Part shown: piece after piece, positions 24,933 to 34,133 of the stretch
Position numbering within the stretch: the stretch's first letter is position 1
How the letters are laid out: each line of letters starts with the position of its first letter
From: Comamonadaceae bacterium
Lineage (GTDB): Bacteria > Pseudomonadota > Gammaproteobacteria > Burkholderiales > Burkholderiaceae_C
Direction of reading: 5' to 3'
Assembly: GCA_947451385.1 (NCBI GenBank)
Contig: CANFYZ010000002.1
Span: 46,515-110,514, forward strand
DNA length: 64,000 bases
Notes under the pieces: model-generated
The model's database searches: none
The model's input: only the letters and a program-made list of their open reading frames with translations
Told to the model about the DNA's origin: nothing
Made by a program: the position numbers and the translations under genes

Positions 24933-26843
24933 ATGAGTTTCTCTGGATTTTTCGCTCAACTTTTGAATGGGCTGGCCGCTGCCTCATCGCTTTTTTTTGT
25001 CGCCGCGGGTTTGTCACTGATTTTTGGCGTCACGCGCATTGTGAATTTTGCGCACGGTTCTTTTTACATGGCCGGCCTGTATGTCGCCTACACCCTGGTC
25101 GATCGCCTGGCCAGCAGTCTGGGGTTTTGGCCATCGATCGCCTTGGCGGCTTTGGCTGTGGGCGTGCTGGGCGCCCTGATTGAGATGCTCCTGTTGCGCC
25201 GCATTTACAAAGCGCCCGAGCTGTTTCAGTTGTTGGCCACCTTCGCTTTGGTTCTTGTGCTGAAGGATGCCATGTTGTGGCTCTGGGGCCCTGAAGAATT
25301 GCTGGGCCCCCGTGCGCCGGGATTGGCCGGGTCGGTATCGATTTGGGGGCGGCCGTTTCCTACTTACGATCTATTTTTGATGGCCGCCGGCCCTGTGGTG
25401 TTGGCGCTGCTGTGGCTGATGCTGACGCGAACCCGCTTTGGCACCCTGGTCCGCGCTGCGACGCAAGACCGTGAAATGGTCAGCGCGCTGGGCGTCAACC
25501 AAGCCTGGTTGTTTACCGCGGTGTTCGCCTTGGGGGCGTTGTTGGCGGGGTTGGGCGGCGCTTTGCAGTTGCCGCGTGAGCCCGCCAATTTGGAGATCGA
25601 TTTGAACATCATCGGCTCCGCTTTTGTGGTGGTGGTGGTCGGTGGCATGGGCTCGATACCAGGCGCCTATTGGGCCGCTTTGCTGATCGCGGAAGTCAAA
25701 GCCGTGTGCATTTGGTTGGGCGTGGTGGAGATCTTCGGCTTGGCGGTTTCGTTCTCCAAACTCACTTTGGTGGTGGACTTTGTGGTCATGGCTGCGGTGC
25801 TGGTTTGGCGTCCTTGGGGCTTGCTGGGCAGGCCGCAGGCCCCGAGTCGCACTGTGGGCTGGCGCGAAGAACCTTTGCGCCCGGCCAGCCAAGGCTTCTT
25901 GGTGGCTGCAGCTGTGCTCGGTCTGGTGTTGGTGGCCATGCCTTGGCTTGCGGCCAGCTCGCCTTACACCACGGTGTTGCTGATCGATTTGTTGATTGCC
26001 GCTTTGTTTGCGGCCAGCCTGCACTTCATCATGGGACCGGCCGGCATGCACTCCTTTGGTCATGCCGCTTATTTCGGTTTAGGTGCTTATGCTGCGGCGC
26101 TGCTGGTGCGCTCCTGGGGCTGGTCGATGGAAATGGCGTTGCTGGCAGCGCCCTGGGTGTCCGCCTTCGGGGCTTTGGTGTTTGGCTGGTTTGCCGTGCG
26201 CTTGTCCGGCGTTTACCTGGCCATGTTGACGTTGGCGTTTGCACAAATTACCTGGGCGGTCACTTTCCAGTGGGACAGATTGACGGGGGGCAGCAATGGC
26301 CTGACCGGCGTCTGGCCCTCGGCACTGTTCAGCGATAAACGCCTGTATTACGGGTTGACCTTGAGTTTGGTGGTGCTCAGTCTGCTGGGTTTGCGTCGGG
26401 TGTTGTTCTCGCCCTTTGGCTACGCGCTGCGTGCCGGCCGCGATTCGGTGTTGCGGGCTGAGGCCATAGGCATCGACGTGAAACGCGTCCAGTGGCTGGC
26501 CTTTATGTTGGCCGGCGCTGCGGCGGGTTTATCGGGGGCCTTGTATGCATTTTCCAAGGGCAGCATCTCGCCTGAAACCCTGGGCGTAGGCAAATCTGTC
26601 GACGCTTTGGTGATGGTCCTGCTGGGCGGCATTCAAACGCTGGCGGGCCCGGTGGTTGGGGCCTTCAGCTTCACGGCCTTGCATGATGTGGTGGCGCGCA
26701 ATACCGATTACTGGCGTGCCATGTTGGGCGCGGTTATTTTGATTTTGGTGTTGTTGTTCCCGCAAGGTTTGGCCGGGTCGGTGTCGTTGTGGTGGCATCG
26801 CTGGCGCGCTTCAACAGCGCCGCGAGAGGGGTCTGCGCCATGA
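24933..26843 (+). CDS. Fused branched-chain amino acid ABC transporter permease (LivH-LivM fusion)
   Basis: A 636-residue permease joining both membrane subunits. Residues 1 to about 300 match LivH (GLSLIFGVTRIVNFAHGSFYM; GSAFVVVVVGGMGSIPGAYWAALL). Residues about 330-636 match LivM (HFIMGPAGMHSFGHAAYFGLGAY; GVYLAMLTLAFAQITW; LGGIQTLAGPVVGA). Each half contains its own EAA-like loop region. The stop overlaps the livG start (ATGA). Single-gene LivHM fusions are known in betaproteobacteria, but separate genes are more usual. Confidence 0.92.
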   Translation: MSFSGFFAQLLNGLAAASSLFFVAAGLSLIFGVTRIVNFAHGSFYMAGLYVAYTLVDRLASSLGFWPSIALAALAVGVLGALIEMLLLRRIYKAPELFQLLATFALVLVLKDAMLWLWGPEELLGPRAPGLAGSVSIWGRPFPTYDLFLMAAGPVVLALLWLMLTRTRFGTLVRAATQDREMVSALGVNQAWLFTAVFALGALLAGLGGALQLPREPANLEIDLNIIGSAFVVVVVGGMGSIPGAYWAALLIAEVKAVCIWLGVVEIFGLAVSFSKLTLVVDFVVMAAVLVWRPWGLLGRPQAPSRTVGWREEPLRPASQGFLVAAAVLGLVLVAMPWLAASSPYTTVLLIDLLIAALFAASLHFIMGPAGMHSFGHAAYFGLGAYAAALLVRSWGWSMEMALLAAPWVSAFGALVFGWFAVRLSGVYLAMLTLAFAQITWAVTFQWDRLTGGSNGLTGVWPSALFSDKRLYYGLTLSLVVLSLLGLRRVLFSPFGYALRAGRDSVLRAEAIGIDVKRVQWLAFMLAGAAAGLSGALYAFSKGSISPETLGVGKSVDALVMVLLGGIQTLAGPVVGAFSFTALHDVVARNTDYWRAMLGAVILILVLLFPQGLAGSVSLWWHRWRASTAPREGSAP

Positions 26844-27610
26844 CGGCTGCACTCTTGCAAGTGAGAAACCTGGGCAAGTCCTTTGGCGGTGTCAAGGCGG
26901 TGGACGGCATCAGCTTTGATTTGGCGCCGGGTGAGTTGTTGGCCCTGATCGGACCCAACGGCGCGGGCAAGTCCACCACCTTCAATATGGTCCATGGCCA
27001 GTTGCGACCGGACCAGGGCTCTATCCTGCTGCAAGGCCAAGAGCTGGCGGGGCGCAGCCCTCGCGCCATTTGGCGGCAGGGCGTCGGACGCACCTTTCAG
27101 ATTGCCGAAACCTTTGCCTCACTCACTGCGGTAGAAAACGTCCAAATGGCGCTGCTCTCGCAGGACCATTTGCTGTTCTCGATGTGGCGGCGTGCAGCCG
27201 ACCACCGGCGCGATGACGCATTGGCTCTGCTGGACCAGGTGGGCATGAAGCGCCAGGCCGACCGGCCTTGCAACGTGTTGGCCTATGGCGATGTCAAGCG
27301 CGTGGAGTTGGCTGTGGCCATGGCCAACAGCCCTAAGCTGTTGCTGATGGACGAACCCACCGCCGGTATGGCGCCCCAAGAGCGCAACAACTTGATGGCG
27401 CTGACCAAAGAGCTGGTGTTGCATCAGGGCATGGCGGTGCTGTTCACCGAGCACAGCATGGACGTGGTCTTTGCCTATGCTGATCGCATGATCGTGCTGG
27501 CACGGGGCCGATTGATCGCCGAGGGCCAGCCCTCGGCTATTCGCGATCATCCCCAGGTGCAAGAAGTGTATTTCGGCACGGGCCAGACTTTTGAGAAAGC
27601 GCCTGCATGA
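26840..27610 (+). CDS. livG: Branched-chain amino acid-type ABC transporter ATPase LivG
   Basis: ABC ATPase of 256 residues with Walker A GPNGAGKST and Walker B LLLMDEPTAGMAP, typical of LivG. The signature motif is atypical: after CNVLAYGDVKRVELAVAMA the usual LSxGxQ serine/glycine pattern is replaced by LAYGDVKR, as is common in LivG-like subunits. The ATG at 26840 overlaps the permease stop. It pairs with LivF to drive the importer. Confidence 0.92.
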   Translation: MTAALLQVRNLGKSFGGVKAVDGISFDLAPGELLALIGPNGAGKSTTFNMVHGQLRPDQGSILLQGQELAGRSPRAIWRQGVGRTFQIAETFASLTAVENVQMALLSQDHLLFSMWRRAADHRRDDALALLDQVGMKRQADRPCNVLAYGDVKRVELAVAMANSPKLLLMDEPTAGMAPQERNNLMALTKELVLHQGMAVLFTEHSMDVVFAYADRMIVLARGRLIAEGQPSAIRDHPQVQEVYFGTGQTFEKAPA

Positions 27611-28341
27611 GCGCCGCCGAGATCTTGCTGGAAGCCAAAGGCCTGTCCGCTGGGTATGGCGCAGCCGAAATTTTGGTGGACGTCGACCTGCACGTGCGAC
27701 GCGGTGAAGTCGTGGCCCTGATCGGGCGCAATGGCGCGGGCAAGTCCACCCTGCTCAAAGCCTTGATGGGCCTGTTGGACCGCCGGCGAGGACAAGTGAT
27801 TTTCATGGGGCATGACCTGTCGCGCAGCGAACCCCACCAAGCCGCGCGCCTGGGCTTGGGGTATGTGCCAGAAGACCGCCGAATTTTCACCGACCTCACG
27901 GTCATGGAAAATCTGCAGGTGGGTCAACAAATGGTGCGTCAATGGCCTGATGGTCAGACCGCGCCGCATTGGACGCCAGAAAGCTTGTTTCAACTTTTTC
28001 CGAATTTGGCTGAAATGCCGCAACGCCCCGGCGGCCGCATGAGCGGGGGCGAACAACAAATGCTGACCGTCGCCCGCACGCTCATGGGCAACCCTTTTTT
28101 GGTGCTGCTTGACGAGCCCTCAGAGGGCATGGCGCCGGTCATCGTCGAGCACATGGTGCAAATGATCCTGGCCCTCAAAAAACAGGGCTTGAGCATCTTG
28201 TTGTCAGAGCAAAACATGCATTTTGCAGAGCTGGTGTCGGACCGGGCGTATGTGCTGGAAAAAGGCCAAATCCGTTTTCAAGGCACGATGCAGGAACTGG
28301 CTTCCAACGAAGAGGTACTGCGCTCTTTTGTGAGCTTGTGA
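27607..28341 (+). CDS. livF: Branched-chain amino acid-type ABC transporter ATPase LivF
   Basis: ABC ATPase of 244 residues with Walker A GRNGAGKST, signature MSGGEQQ, Walker B LVLLDEPSEGMAP and the LivF-type GLGYVPEDRRIFTDLTVMENL segment. The ATG overlaps the livG stop (ATGA). It closes the operon formed by the binding protein, permease fusion and LivG. The 50 bp to trhO holds a 6-bp inverted repeat (28353-28368, GCGA loop) without a T-tract. Confidence 0.92.
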   Translation: MSAAEILLEAKGLSAGYGAAEILVDVDLHVRRGEVVALIGRNGAGKSTLLKALMGLLDRRRGQVIFMGHDLSRSEPHQAARLGLGYVPEDRRIFTDLTVMENLQVGQQMVRQWPDGQTAPHWTPESLFQLFPNLAEMPQRPGGRMSGGEQQMLTVARTLMGNPFLVLLDEPSEGMAPVIVEHMVQMILALKKQGLSILLSEQNMHFAELVSDRAYVLEKGQIRFQGTMQELASNEEVLRSFVSL

Positions 28342-28391
28342 ACGCGGGCTTTCTCAGCGCGAGCTGAGCGGGGATGCCGCCCTGTCTTGCC

Positions 28392-29150
28392 TCAGGCGTC
28401 GGCCTTTGGCTCCGCCAGGTTCAGCGTGCGCAAGTCGGTCGCCAGCGCGCGGCGCTCGTCAAACACAAAGCAGCCGCCCTGGTAGTGGGCGCCACCGGTT
28501 TCTTCAAAGTATTTCAAAATGCCGCCTTCCAGTTGGTAGACATGGGGCAGGCCGGCTTCGCGCATGTAGATGGCGGCTTTTTCGCAGCGGATGCCGCCGG
28601 TGCAAAAACTGATCACCGTTTTGTCGGCCAGCTCGGCTTTGTGGGCCTGCACCGCGTCAGGGAATTCGGTGAATTTGTTCAGTCGCCAGTCGATCGCGCC
28701 GCTGAAGGTGCCTTCGTCCACCTCGTAGGTGTTGCGGGTGTCCAGGGTCACCACCGGGCGGCCATCGTCGTCATGACCTTGGTCCAACCAGCGTTTGGCG
28801 GTGAAGGCGTCCACCGCCGGTGCCCGACCGTCAGCGGGGCGGATGGTGGGGTGGTTCATGCGAATGATTTCGCCTTTGACTTTGACCCGCATCTTGCGAA
28901 ACGGCTGTTGTTCAGACCAGCTTTCTTTCGGCACGATGTCGGCAAAACGGGGGTCCGCATGCAATTGGCGCACAAAGCCACGCACGTCCTGCTCGGGGCC
29001 GGCCAGAAACAGGTTGATGCCTTCTTCGGCCAACAGAATCGTGCCTTTCAGGTTCAGGGCCAGGGCGCGGGCTTCCAACACGTCCCGCAAGGCTTCGGTG
29101 TCCGCCAGCGGGATGAATTTGTAAGTGGAAATATTGAGAATCTTGTTCAC
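28392..29150 (-). CDS. trhO: tRNA uridine(34) hydroxylase TrhO (rhodanese family, YceA)
   Basis: A 252-residue rhodanese-family protein. An N-terminal acylphosphatase-like part (ISTYKFIPL; LKGTILLAEEGINLFLAG) is followed by a rhodanese domain with the active-site loop SFCTGGIRCEKAA. TrhO hydroxylates U34 in certain tRNAs (ho5U synthesis). The GTG at 29150 gives the usual N-terminus NKILNISTYKF; the frame continues to an ATG at 29231 inside dnaE, which is unlikely. No Shine-Dalgarno precedes the GTG, and a -10 box lies only 7 bp upstream. Confidence 0.9.
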   Translation of the reverse strand: MNKILNISTYKFIPLADTEALRDVLEARALALNLKGTILLAEEGINLFLAGPEQDVRGFVRQLHADPRFADIVPKESWSEQQPFRKMRVKVKGEIIRMNHPTIRPADGRAPAVDAFTAKRWLDQGHDDDGRPVVTLDTRNTYEVDEGTFSGAIDWRLNKFTEFPDAVQAHKAELADKTVISFCTGGIRCEKAAIYMREAGLPHVYQLEGGILKYFEETGGAHYQGGCFVFDERRALATDLRTLNLAEPKADA

Positions 29151-29219
29151 GGTCGCTATTGTAGAAAACTGTCTGGCCACCGGTCCTGAAACCGGGGTGC
29201 CGGCTTCTACAATGAACCT
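29151..29219. promoter_or_regulatory. Divergent trhO/dnaE promoter region with paired -10 boxes
   Basis: This 69-bp gap carries TACAAT on the plus strand (29208-29213), 6 bp before the dnaE ATG, and TACAAT on the minus strand (29163-29158), 7 bp before the trhO GTG. Both are part of a 9-bp inverted repeat, ATTGTAGAA (29158-29166) and TTCTACAAT (29205-29213). Neither gene has a Shine-Dalgarno, so both mRNAs may be leaderless. Clear -35 hexamers are not seen. Confidence 0.6.
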
Positions 29220-32200
29220 ATGTTTGCCCATTTACGCCTCCATTCCGAATTCTCAGTGGTGGATTCCACTTGCCGCCTGGACGAGGTGGTCAAAGCCGCC
29301 GCCGCCGATGGTTTGCCCGCGCTGGCCTTGACCGACCTGAGCAATTTATTCGGCGCCGTCAAGTTCTACAAAGAAGCCCGCAACAAGGGGGTTCAGCCCA
29401 TCATCGGCGCAGAAATTTTTCTGGAAGGTTTGGGTGCGGAGGTGGGCAGCACCTCGCGCGTTTTGTTGCTGGTGCAGAGCACGCAAGGGTATTTGAACCT
29501 GTCGGAATTGCTGGCGCGCGCCTGGACCCAAAACGTGGTCAAAGCGCAGGCCGTGGTCAAGCTGGCGTGGTTGAAGTCTCTGTCCGAAGGCTTGATTTTG
29601 TTGTCCGGCGCACAAGCGGGCCCGGTCGGCCAGGCTTTGGTGCAGGGCGATGAATCCCGTGCGGCCGAAATGGCCTTGCAATTGGCCTCTATTTTTCCGC
29701 ACCGTTTTTACCTGGAACTGCAACGCGCCGGCCGGCCGGAGGATGCGGTGCAAGTTGCGGGCGCCGTGCGCTTGGCGGCCCGCCTGAGCCTGCCGGTGGT
29801 CGCCACCCACCCGGTGCAGTTCATGCACCAAGACGACTATGAAGCGCACGAAGCGCGGGTGTGTATTTCGGAGGGCGAAATCCTGGGCAACCAGCGCCGT
29901 GTGCGCAAATTTACCGGCGAGCAGTATTTCAAAACCAGTGCGCAAATGTGCGCATTGTTTGCGGACGTGCCCAGTGCGCTGGCCAACACCTTGGAAATCG
30001 CCAAGCGCTGCAACTTGTCGCTGGTGCTGGGCAAGCCGCAGTTGCCCAACTTCCCGATTCCGCCTGTGAATGGCGTGGTGATGTCGGTGGAAGATTATTT
30101 TCGCCACGTCTCACACGAAGGCCTGGAAGCCCGCTTGCGCCACCTGTACCCGAATGATGACCGGCGCCAAGCCGAACGTCCGCGTTATGCCGAGCGCTTG
30201 GAGTTTGAGCTGAACACCATTTTGAAAATGGGTTTCCCAGGTTACTTTTTGATCGTGGGGGACTTTATTCAATGGGCCAAGAACAACGGCTGCCCGGTCG
30301 GCCCTGGGCGGGGCTCGGGTGCAGGGTCATTGGTCGCCTATGCATTGAAGATCACCGACCTCGACCCCTTGCAGTACAACCTGCTGTTCGAACGATTCTT
30401 GAACCCTGAGCGGGTCTCCATGCCCGACTTTGACATTGACTTTTGTCAGACCAACCGGGACCGGGTGATCGAATACGTCAAAGACAAATATGGCCGTGAT
30501 GCGGTGTCACAGATCGCCACCTTCGGCACCATGGCCGCGCGTGCGGCGATCCGCGATGTGGGCCGCGTGTTGGACATGAGCTACACCTTTTGCGATGGCA
30601 TCAGCAAGCTGATTCCCAATAAGCCAGGTCAGCACATCACCATTGCCGGTGCGATCGAGGTTGAGCCCATCTTGGCCGAGCGCTTGGCCAAAGAAGACGA
30701 AGTCAAAACGCTGCTGGAGTTGGCGCAAAAGCTCGAAGGCATGACCCGCAACGTGGGCATGCACGCCGGGGGCGTGCTGATCGCGCCAGGCAAATTGACT
30801 GATTTTTGCCCGCTCTACCAACAGCCCGGCAGCACTTCGGCGGTGAGCCAGTACGACAAAGATGATGTGGAGGCGATTGGCCTGGTCAAGTTCGACTTTT
30901 TGGGCTTGGCAACGCTGACGATTTTAGAAATCGCCCGCGAATTCATCATTCAGCGCCACAAGGGGCAAGAGCAATTTGCCTTTGAAAACATCGCGCTGGA
31001 TGACGTGGCGACCTACAAGCTGTTTGCAGAAGGCAAGACCGAAGCGGTGTTCCAGTTTGAAAGTCCGGGCATGCAGCGCATGTTGAAAGATGCGCGCCCC
31101 AGCCGGCTAGAAGATCTGATTGCCCTGAACGCTTTGTACCGCCCGGGCCCGATGGACCTGATCCCCAGTTTTGTGGCCCGTAAACATGGGCGTGAAGTGA
31201 TTGAATACCCGCACCCGCTGGTGGCGGAGATGCTGTCAGAGACCTACGGCATCATGGTCTACCAAGAGCAGGTGATGCAGACGGCGCAGATTTTAGGCGG
31301 CTACAGCCTCGGCGGCGCCGACATGCTGCGCCGTGCAATGGGAAAAAAGAAGGCCGAAGAAATGGCCGAGCACCGCGCTATTTTCCGTGCGGGTGCGGCC
31401 AAGAACGACATCAGCGAAGCCAAAGCCGACGAGGTGTTTGACTTGATGGAAAAGTTCGCCGGTTACGGCTTCAACAAGTCGCATGCCGCGGCGTATTCTT
31501 TGCTGGCGTACCACACCGGCTGGCTCAAGGTGCATTACACCGCCGAGTTTTTCTGCGCCAACATGACGGTGGAAATGGACGACACCGACAAGCTCAAGGT
31601 GTTGCACCAAGATGCTTTGAAATTCGGCCTGAGCTTTGATCCGCCGGATGTGAACCGCGGGGGGTACCGCTTTGAGCCGGTGTCGGACAAAGTCATCCGC
31701 TACGGTTTGGGCGCCATCAAGGGCACGGGGCAGCAAGCGATTGAGGCCATTGTCAAAGCCCGAACCGAGGGCGGCCCGTTCAAAAGTTTGTTTGATTTTT
31801 GCGTGCGTGTGGACCGCAGCCGCTTGAACAAGCGCACGGTGGAAGCCTTGATCAAGGCTGGCGCATTTGATTCTTTGCACATGAACCGTGCCTCGCTGTC
31901 GGCCTCGGTGGACCGGGCGTTTGACTTTGCGGCAGCCACCTTGGCCAATGCCCACCAGGGCGGCCTGTTTGACATGATGGGCGACGACGACCATGGCTCC
32001 AGCACCCAAGAGCCCGACCTGGTGGAAATGACCCCTTGGGGTATCAAAGAGCGGTTGATGTTTGAAAAAGCGGCTGTGGGCTTTTACCTGTCGGGCCATT
32101 TGTTCGATGCCGTCGAGCGCGAGGTGCGTCAGTTTGTACGGCGCAAGATCGATGATTTGATCGACAGCCGCGAACCGCAGTTGTTGGCCGGCATCGTCAG

Positions 32201-32705
32201 CGATATCAAAATCATCAACGGCCAGCGTGGCAAGGTGGCGATTTTTAAACTGGACGACAAGACCCTGGCGATGGAAGCCACGGCTGACGAGAACCTGATC
32301 AACTCAGCGCGCCACATCTTGAAAGAGGACGAGTTGATCATCGTCATGGCGAAGATGCAGATGGATCGTTTTTCGGGTGGTTTCCGCTTGAAGATGGAGC
32401 AAATTTGGGACTTGCCCACGGCCCGTTGCCGATTTGGTAAATATTTGCGCGTGGCGGTCAACGGTCGTGCACCCGAGGTGGCGCGGCTGGTCCAAGCTTT
32501 TCCGCCGCAGCGAGAGATGACCGATCAAGGCGAGTTGGTGCGCGGCTTGCCGGTGCGCTTGGCCTTGTCGCGCCAAGGCGAGGGGATTGCGGCCCGGGCT
32601 GAAGTGCAGTTGGGCGAGCAAGCCAAATTTTTCCCCACCGATGCCGCTTTGGCCAGCTGGATGGCGCAAGCCGAGGGCGGTCAGGCTGTGATTGCTTACG
32701 ACTGA
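29220..32705 (+). CDS. dnaE: DNA polymerase III subunit alpha
   Basis: Replicative polymerase catalytic subunit (1161 residues). A PHP domain is at the N-terminus (FAHLRLHSEFSVVD), followed by the class C polymerase core with GPGRGSGAGSLVAY, the catalytic aspartates in PDFDIDFC and the third in VKFDFLGL. A helix-hairpin-helix region, an OB-fold and a tau-binding C-terminal part follow. Length matches DnaE1-type polymerases. The ATG at 29220 is only 6 bp after a -10-like TACAAT, pointing to a leaderless transcript. Confidence 0.97.
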   Translation: MFAHLRLHSEFSVVDSTCRLDEVVKAAAADGLPALALTDLSNLFGAVKFYKEARNKGVQPIIGAEIFLEGLGAEVGSTSRVLLLVQSTQGYLNLSELLARAWTQNVVKAQAVVKLAWLKSLSEGLILLSGAQAGPVGQALVQGDESRAAEMALQLASIFPHRFYLELQRAGRPEDAVQVAGAVRLAARLSLPVVATHPVQFMHQDDYEAHEARVCISEGEILGNQRRVRKFTGEQYFKTSAQMCALFADVPSALANTLEIAKRCNLSLVLGKPQLPNFPIPPVNGVVMSVEDYFRHVSHEGLEARLRHLYPNDDRRQAERPRYAERLEFELNTILKMGFPGYFLIVGDFIQWAKNNGCPVGPGRGSGAGSLVAYALKITDLDPLQYNLLFERFLNPERVSMPDFDIDFCQTNRDRVIEYVKDKYGRDAVSQIATFGTMAARAAIRDVGRVLDMSYTFCDGISKLIPNKPGQHITIAGAIEVEPILAERLAKEDEVKTLLELAQKLEGMTRNVGMHAGGVLIAPGKLTDFCPLYQQPGSTSAVSQYDKDDVEAIGLVKFDFLGLATLTILEIAREFIIQRHKGQEQFAFENIALDDVATYKLFAEGKTEAVFQFESPGMQRMLKDARPSRLEDLIALNALYRPGPMDLIPSFVARKHGREVIEYPHPLVAEMLSETYGIMVYQEQVMQTAQILGGYSLGGADMLRRAMGKKKAEEMAEHRAIFRAGAAKNDISEAKADEVFDLMEKFAGYGFNKSHAAAYSLLAYHTGWLKVHYTAEFFCANMTVEMDDTDKLKVLHQDALKFGLSFDPPDVNRGGYRFEPVSDKVIRYGLGAIKGTGQQAIEAIVKARTEGGPFKSLFDFCVRVDRSRLNKRTVEALIKAGAFDSLHMNRASLSASVDRAFDFAAATLANAHQGGLFDMMGDDDHGSSTQEPDLVEMTPWGIKERLMFEKAAVGFYLSGHLFDAVEREVRQFVRRKIDDLIDSREPQLLAGIVSDIKIINGQRGKVAIFKLDDKTLAMEATADENLINSARHILKEDELIIVMAKMQMDRFSGGFRLKMEQIWDLPTARCRFGKYLRVAVNGRAPEVARLVQAFPPQREMTDQGELVRGLPVRLALSRQGEGIAARAEVQLGEQAKFFPTDAALASWMAQAEGGQAVIAYD

Positions 32706-32714
32706 GTCGAGAAT

Positions 32715-33950
32715 TTAAAGGGCGGGGTGGGCCAAAGCCCAGCTGCCGTCGACATCCCCTCGGACGACGCCAATCAGCGTAATTGGCGAAGAGGGGTCGG
32801 CAGCCACCACAGCGGTGTCCAAATGGGCATCTGTTTTGGTCAGATAACCGTTCAGCCCCATTATTTTTTGCTGGCCATTGACCGTGACGACGTCGGCGGC
32901 ATCCACAAAGGCCCAGCTGGGGGACGTGGTGACAGGGCGGTTCAAATAATATTTCAGCAGACCCAGAACATCACTCAGGTTGACCACCCCATTGGCGTCA
33001 AAGTCAGCAGCGACCAGGTTGAATGGAGACGCGTAATCGCTGGGCAGCTCTTTGCCTAGATAAACTTTCAAGGCGGCCAGCACATCGGTGAGGGAAATGC
33101 CTGCATCAGCTTTGGTGGAAAAAGGCGTCTCCACCGACGGGTTGATTTGGCTGCTGTCGGTGAGGTCCGCGTTCGCGACCGTGAATTGACCTGTGGAATC
33201 TGAGACGGCGGGGGTGTTGGCGCCAATCGCCACGGTCACACCCGCGATAGGCACTGGGGAGAGGCCTTTCCAGTGCACGACCTGACCTGAAACATCCACG
33301 CCGCCCGAACCACCATCAGCGGGCGTCACATTGAATTGCAAATCATAGGCACTGCTGGATTCGACTTTGCCGTCTGAAACTTTGAATTTCAAATGGTCAT
33401 AGTTGGTGCCGCTGCTTTTGGGGGTGTAGCTGAAACCCAGGTCATACATGGATTCCCAGCTGATGACCTGGCCCAGGGCGACGGCCACCCCACCCAAGGT
33501 CAATGCGCCTTTGAGCGGCAATTGGGTGACTGTGATGGAGTGAAATGAGTCCCCATCGATGTCGCTGAAGGAAAAAGCGTCGGGAAGGATGCCAATAGGC
33601 GATTTCGCCACCCCTTCCAGCAGCGCATAGTTACTGGTGGGCCGGTGGGTGTCCTCCAGCACGAGCAACCCGGGCTCCAGGGCGGAGGAAGCGGTGTTCT
33701 TGCTGTCTCTAACTACAAAGGCCAGCTCCTCGTGCAGGGCCTCGGTTGAATTGGCAGCGGGTGTAAATTGGAGAAAACCTGCCGCCAAATCTGCGGCCGA
33801 AACTTCATAGCCCCCTGTAGGGATGACGAACGCGTTATTTTTGAATGTCAGCTCACCACTGAGGGGCAGAGTCAATAAAGAAATGCCCTGCAGGGTGTCG
33901 TTGGAATCGGCATCGTTGAAGGGGAAATCGGCCGCCTTGAAGGTATACAC
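32715..33950 (-). CDS. Probable 5'-truncated cadherin-like/dockerin-type surface protein fragment
   Basis: A 411-residue reading frame from a GTG. Residues about 1-85 and 123-205 are two cadherin/CshA-like repeats (DADSNDTLQGISLLTLPLSG and DIDGDSFHSITVTQLPLKG). Residues 220-265 look like a carboxypeptidase-regulatory-like domain. Residues 281-340 are dockerin-like, with two calcium-helix repeats (ISLTDVLAALKVYLG and DANGVVNLSDVLGLLKYYL). There is no signal peptide. The first repeat continues in frame upstream of the GTG (to a stop at 34074) without another start codon, so this is probably the C-terminal remnant of a larger secreted adhesin. Expression and function are uncertain. Confidence 0.65.
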   Translation of the reverse strand: MYTFKAADFPFNDADSNDTLQGISLLTLPLSGELTFKNNAFVIPTGGYEVSAADLAAGFLQFTPAANSTEALHEELAFVVRDSKNTASSALEPGLLVLEDTHRPTSNYALLEGVAKSPIGILPDAFSFSDIDGDSFHSITVTQLPLKGALTLGGVAVALGQVISWESMYDLGFSYTPKSSGTNYDHLKFKVSDGKVESSSAYDLQFNVTPADGGSGGVDVSGQVVHWKGLSPVPIAGVTVAIGANTPAVSDSTGQFTVANADLTDSSQINPSVETPFSTKADAGISLTDVLAALKVYLGKELPSDYASPFNLVAADFDANGVVNLSDVLGLLKYYLNRPVTTSPSWAFVDAADVVTVNGQQKIMGLNGYLTKTDAHLDTAVVAADPSSPITLIGVVRGDVDGSWALAHPAL

Positions 33951-34133
33951 CTCACCGGTGGCGAGGTAAACCGTTTGAGACCCCGCGGCGGGCTGAAGAT
34001 CCGGCGGTGCGGCCGCAGAGGGCCCGTGGGTTAGGTCGCGGTGCGCTGAATTGGCGCCGCAAACTGACTTCGGTCAACTGTTGCGCTTGACCGTCATGAT
34101 TAAATACTTTGGATTCATTTCAAGGGATTTTTT

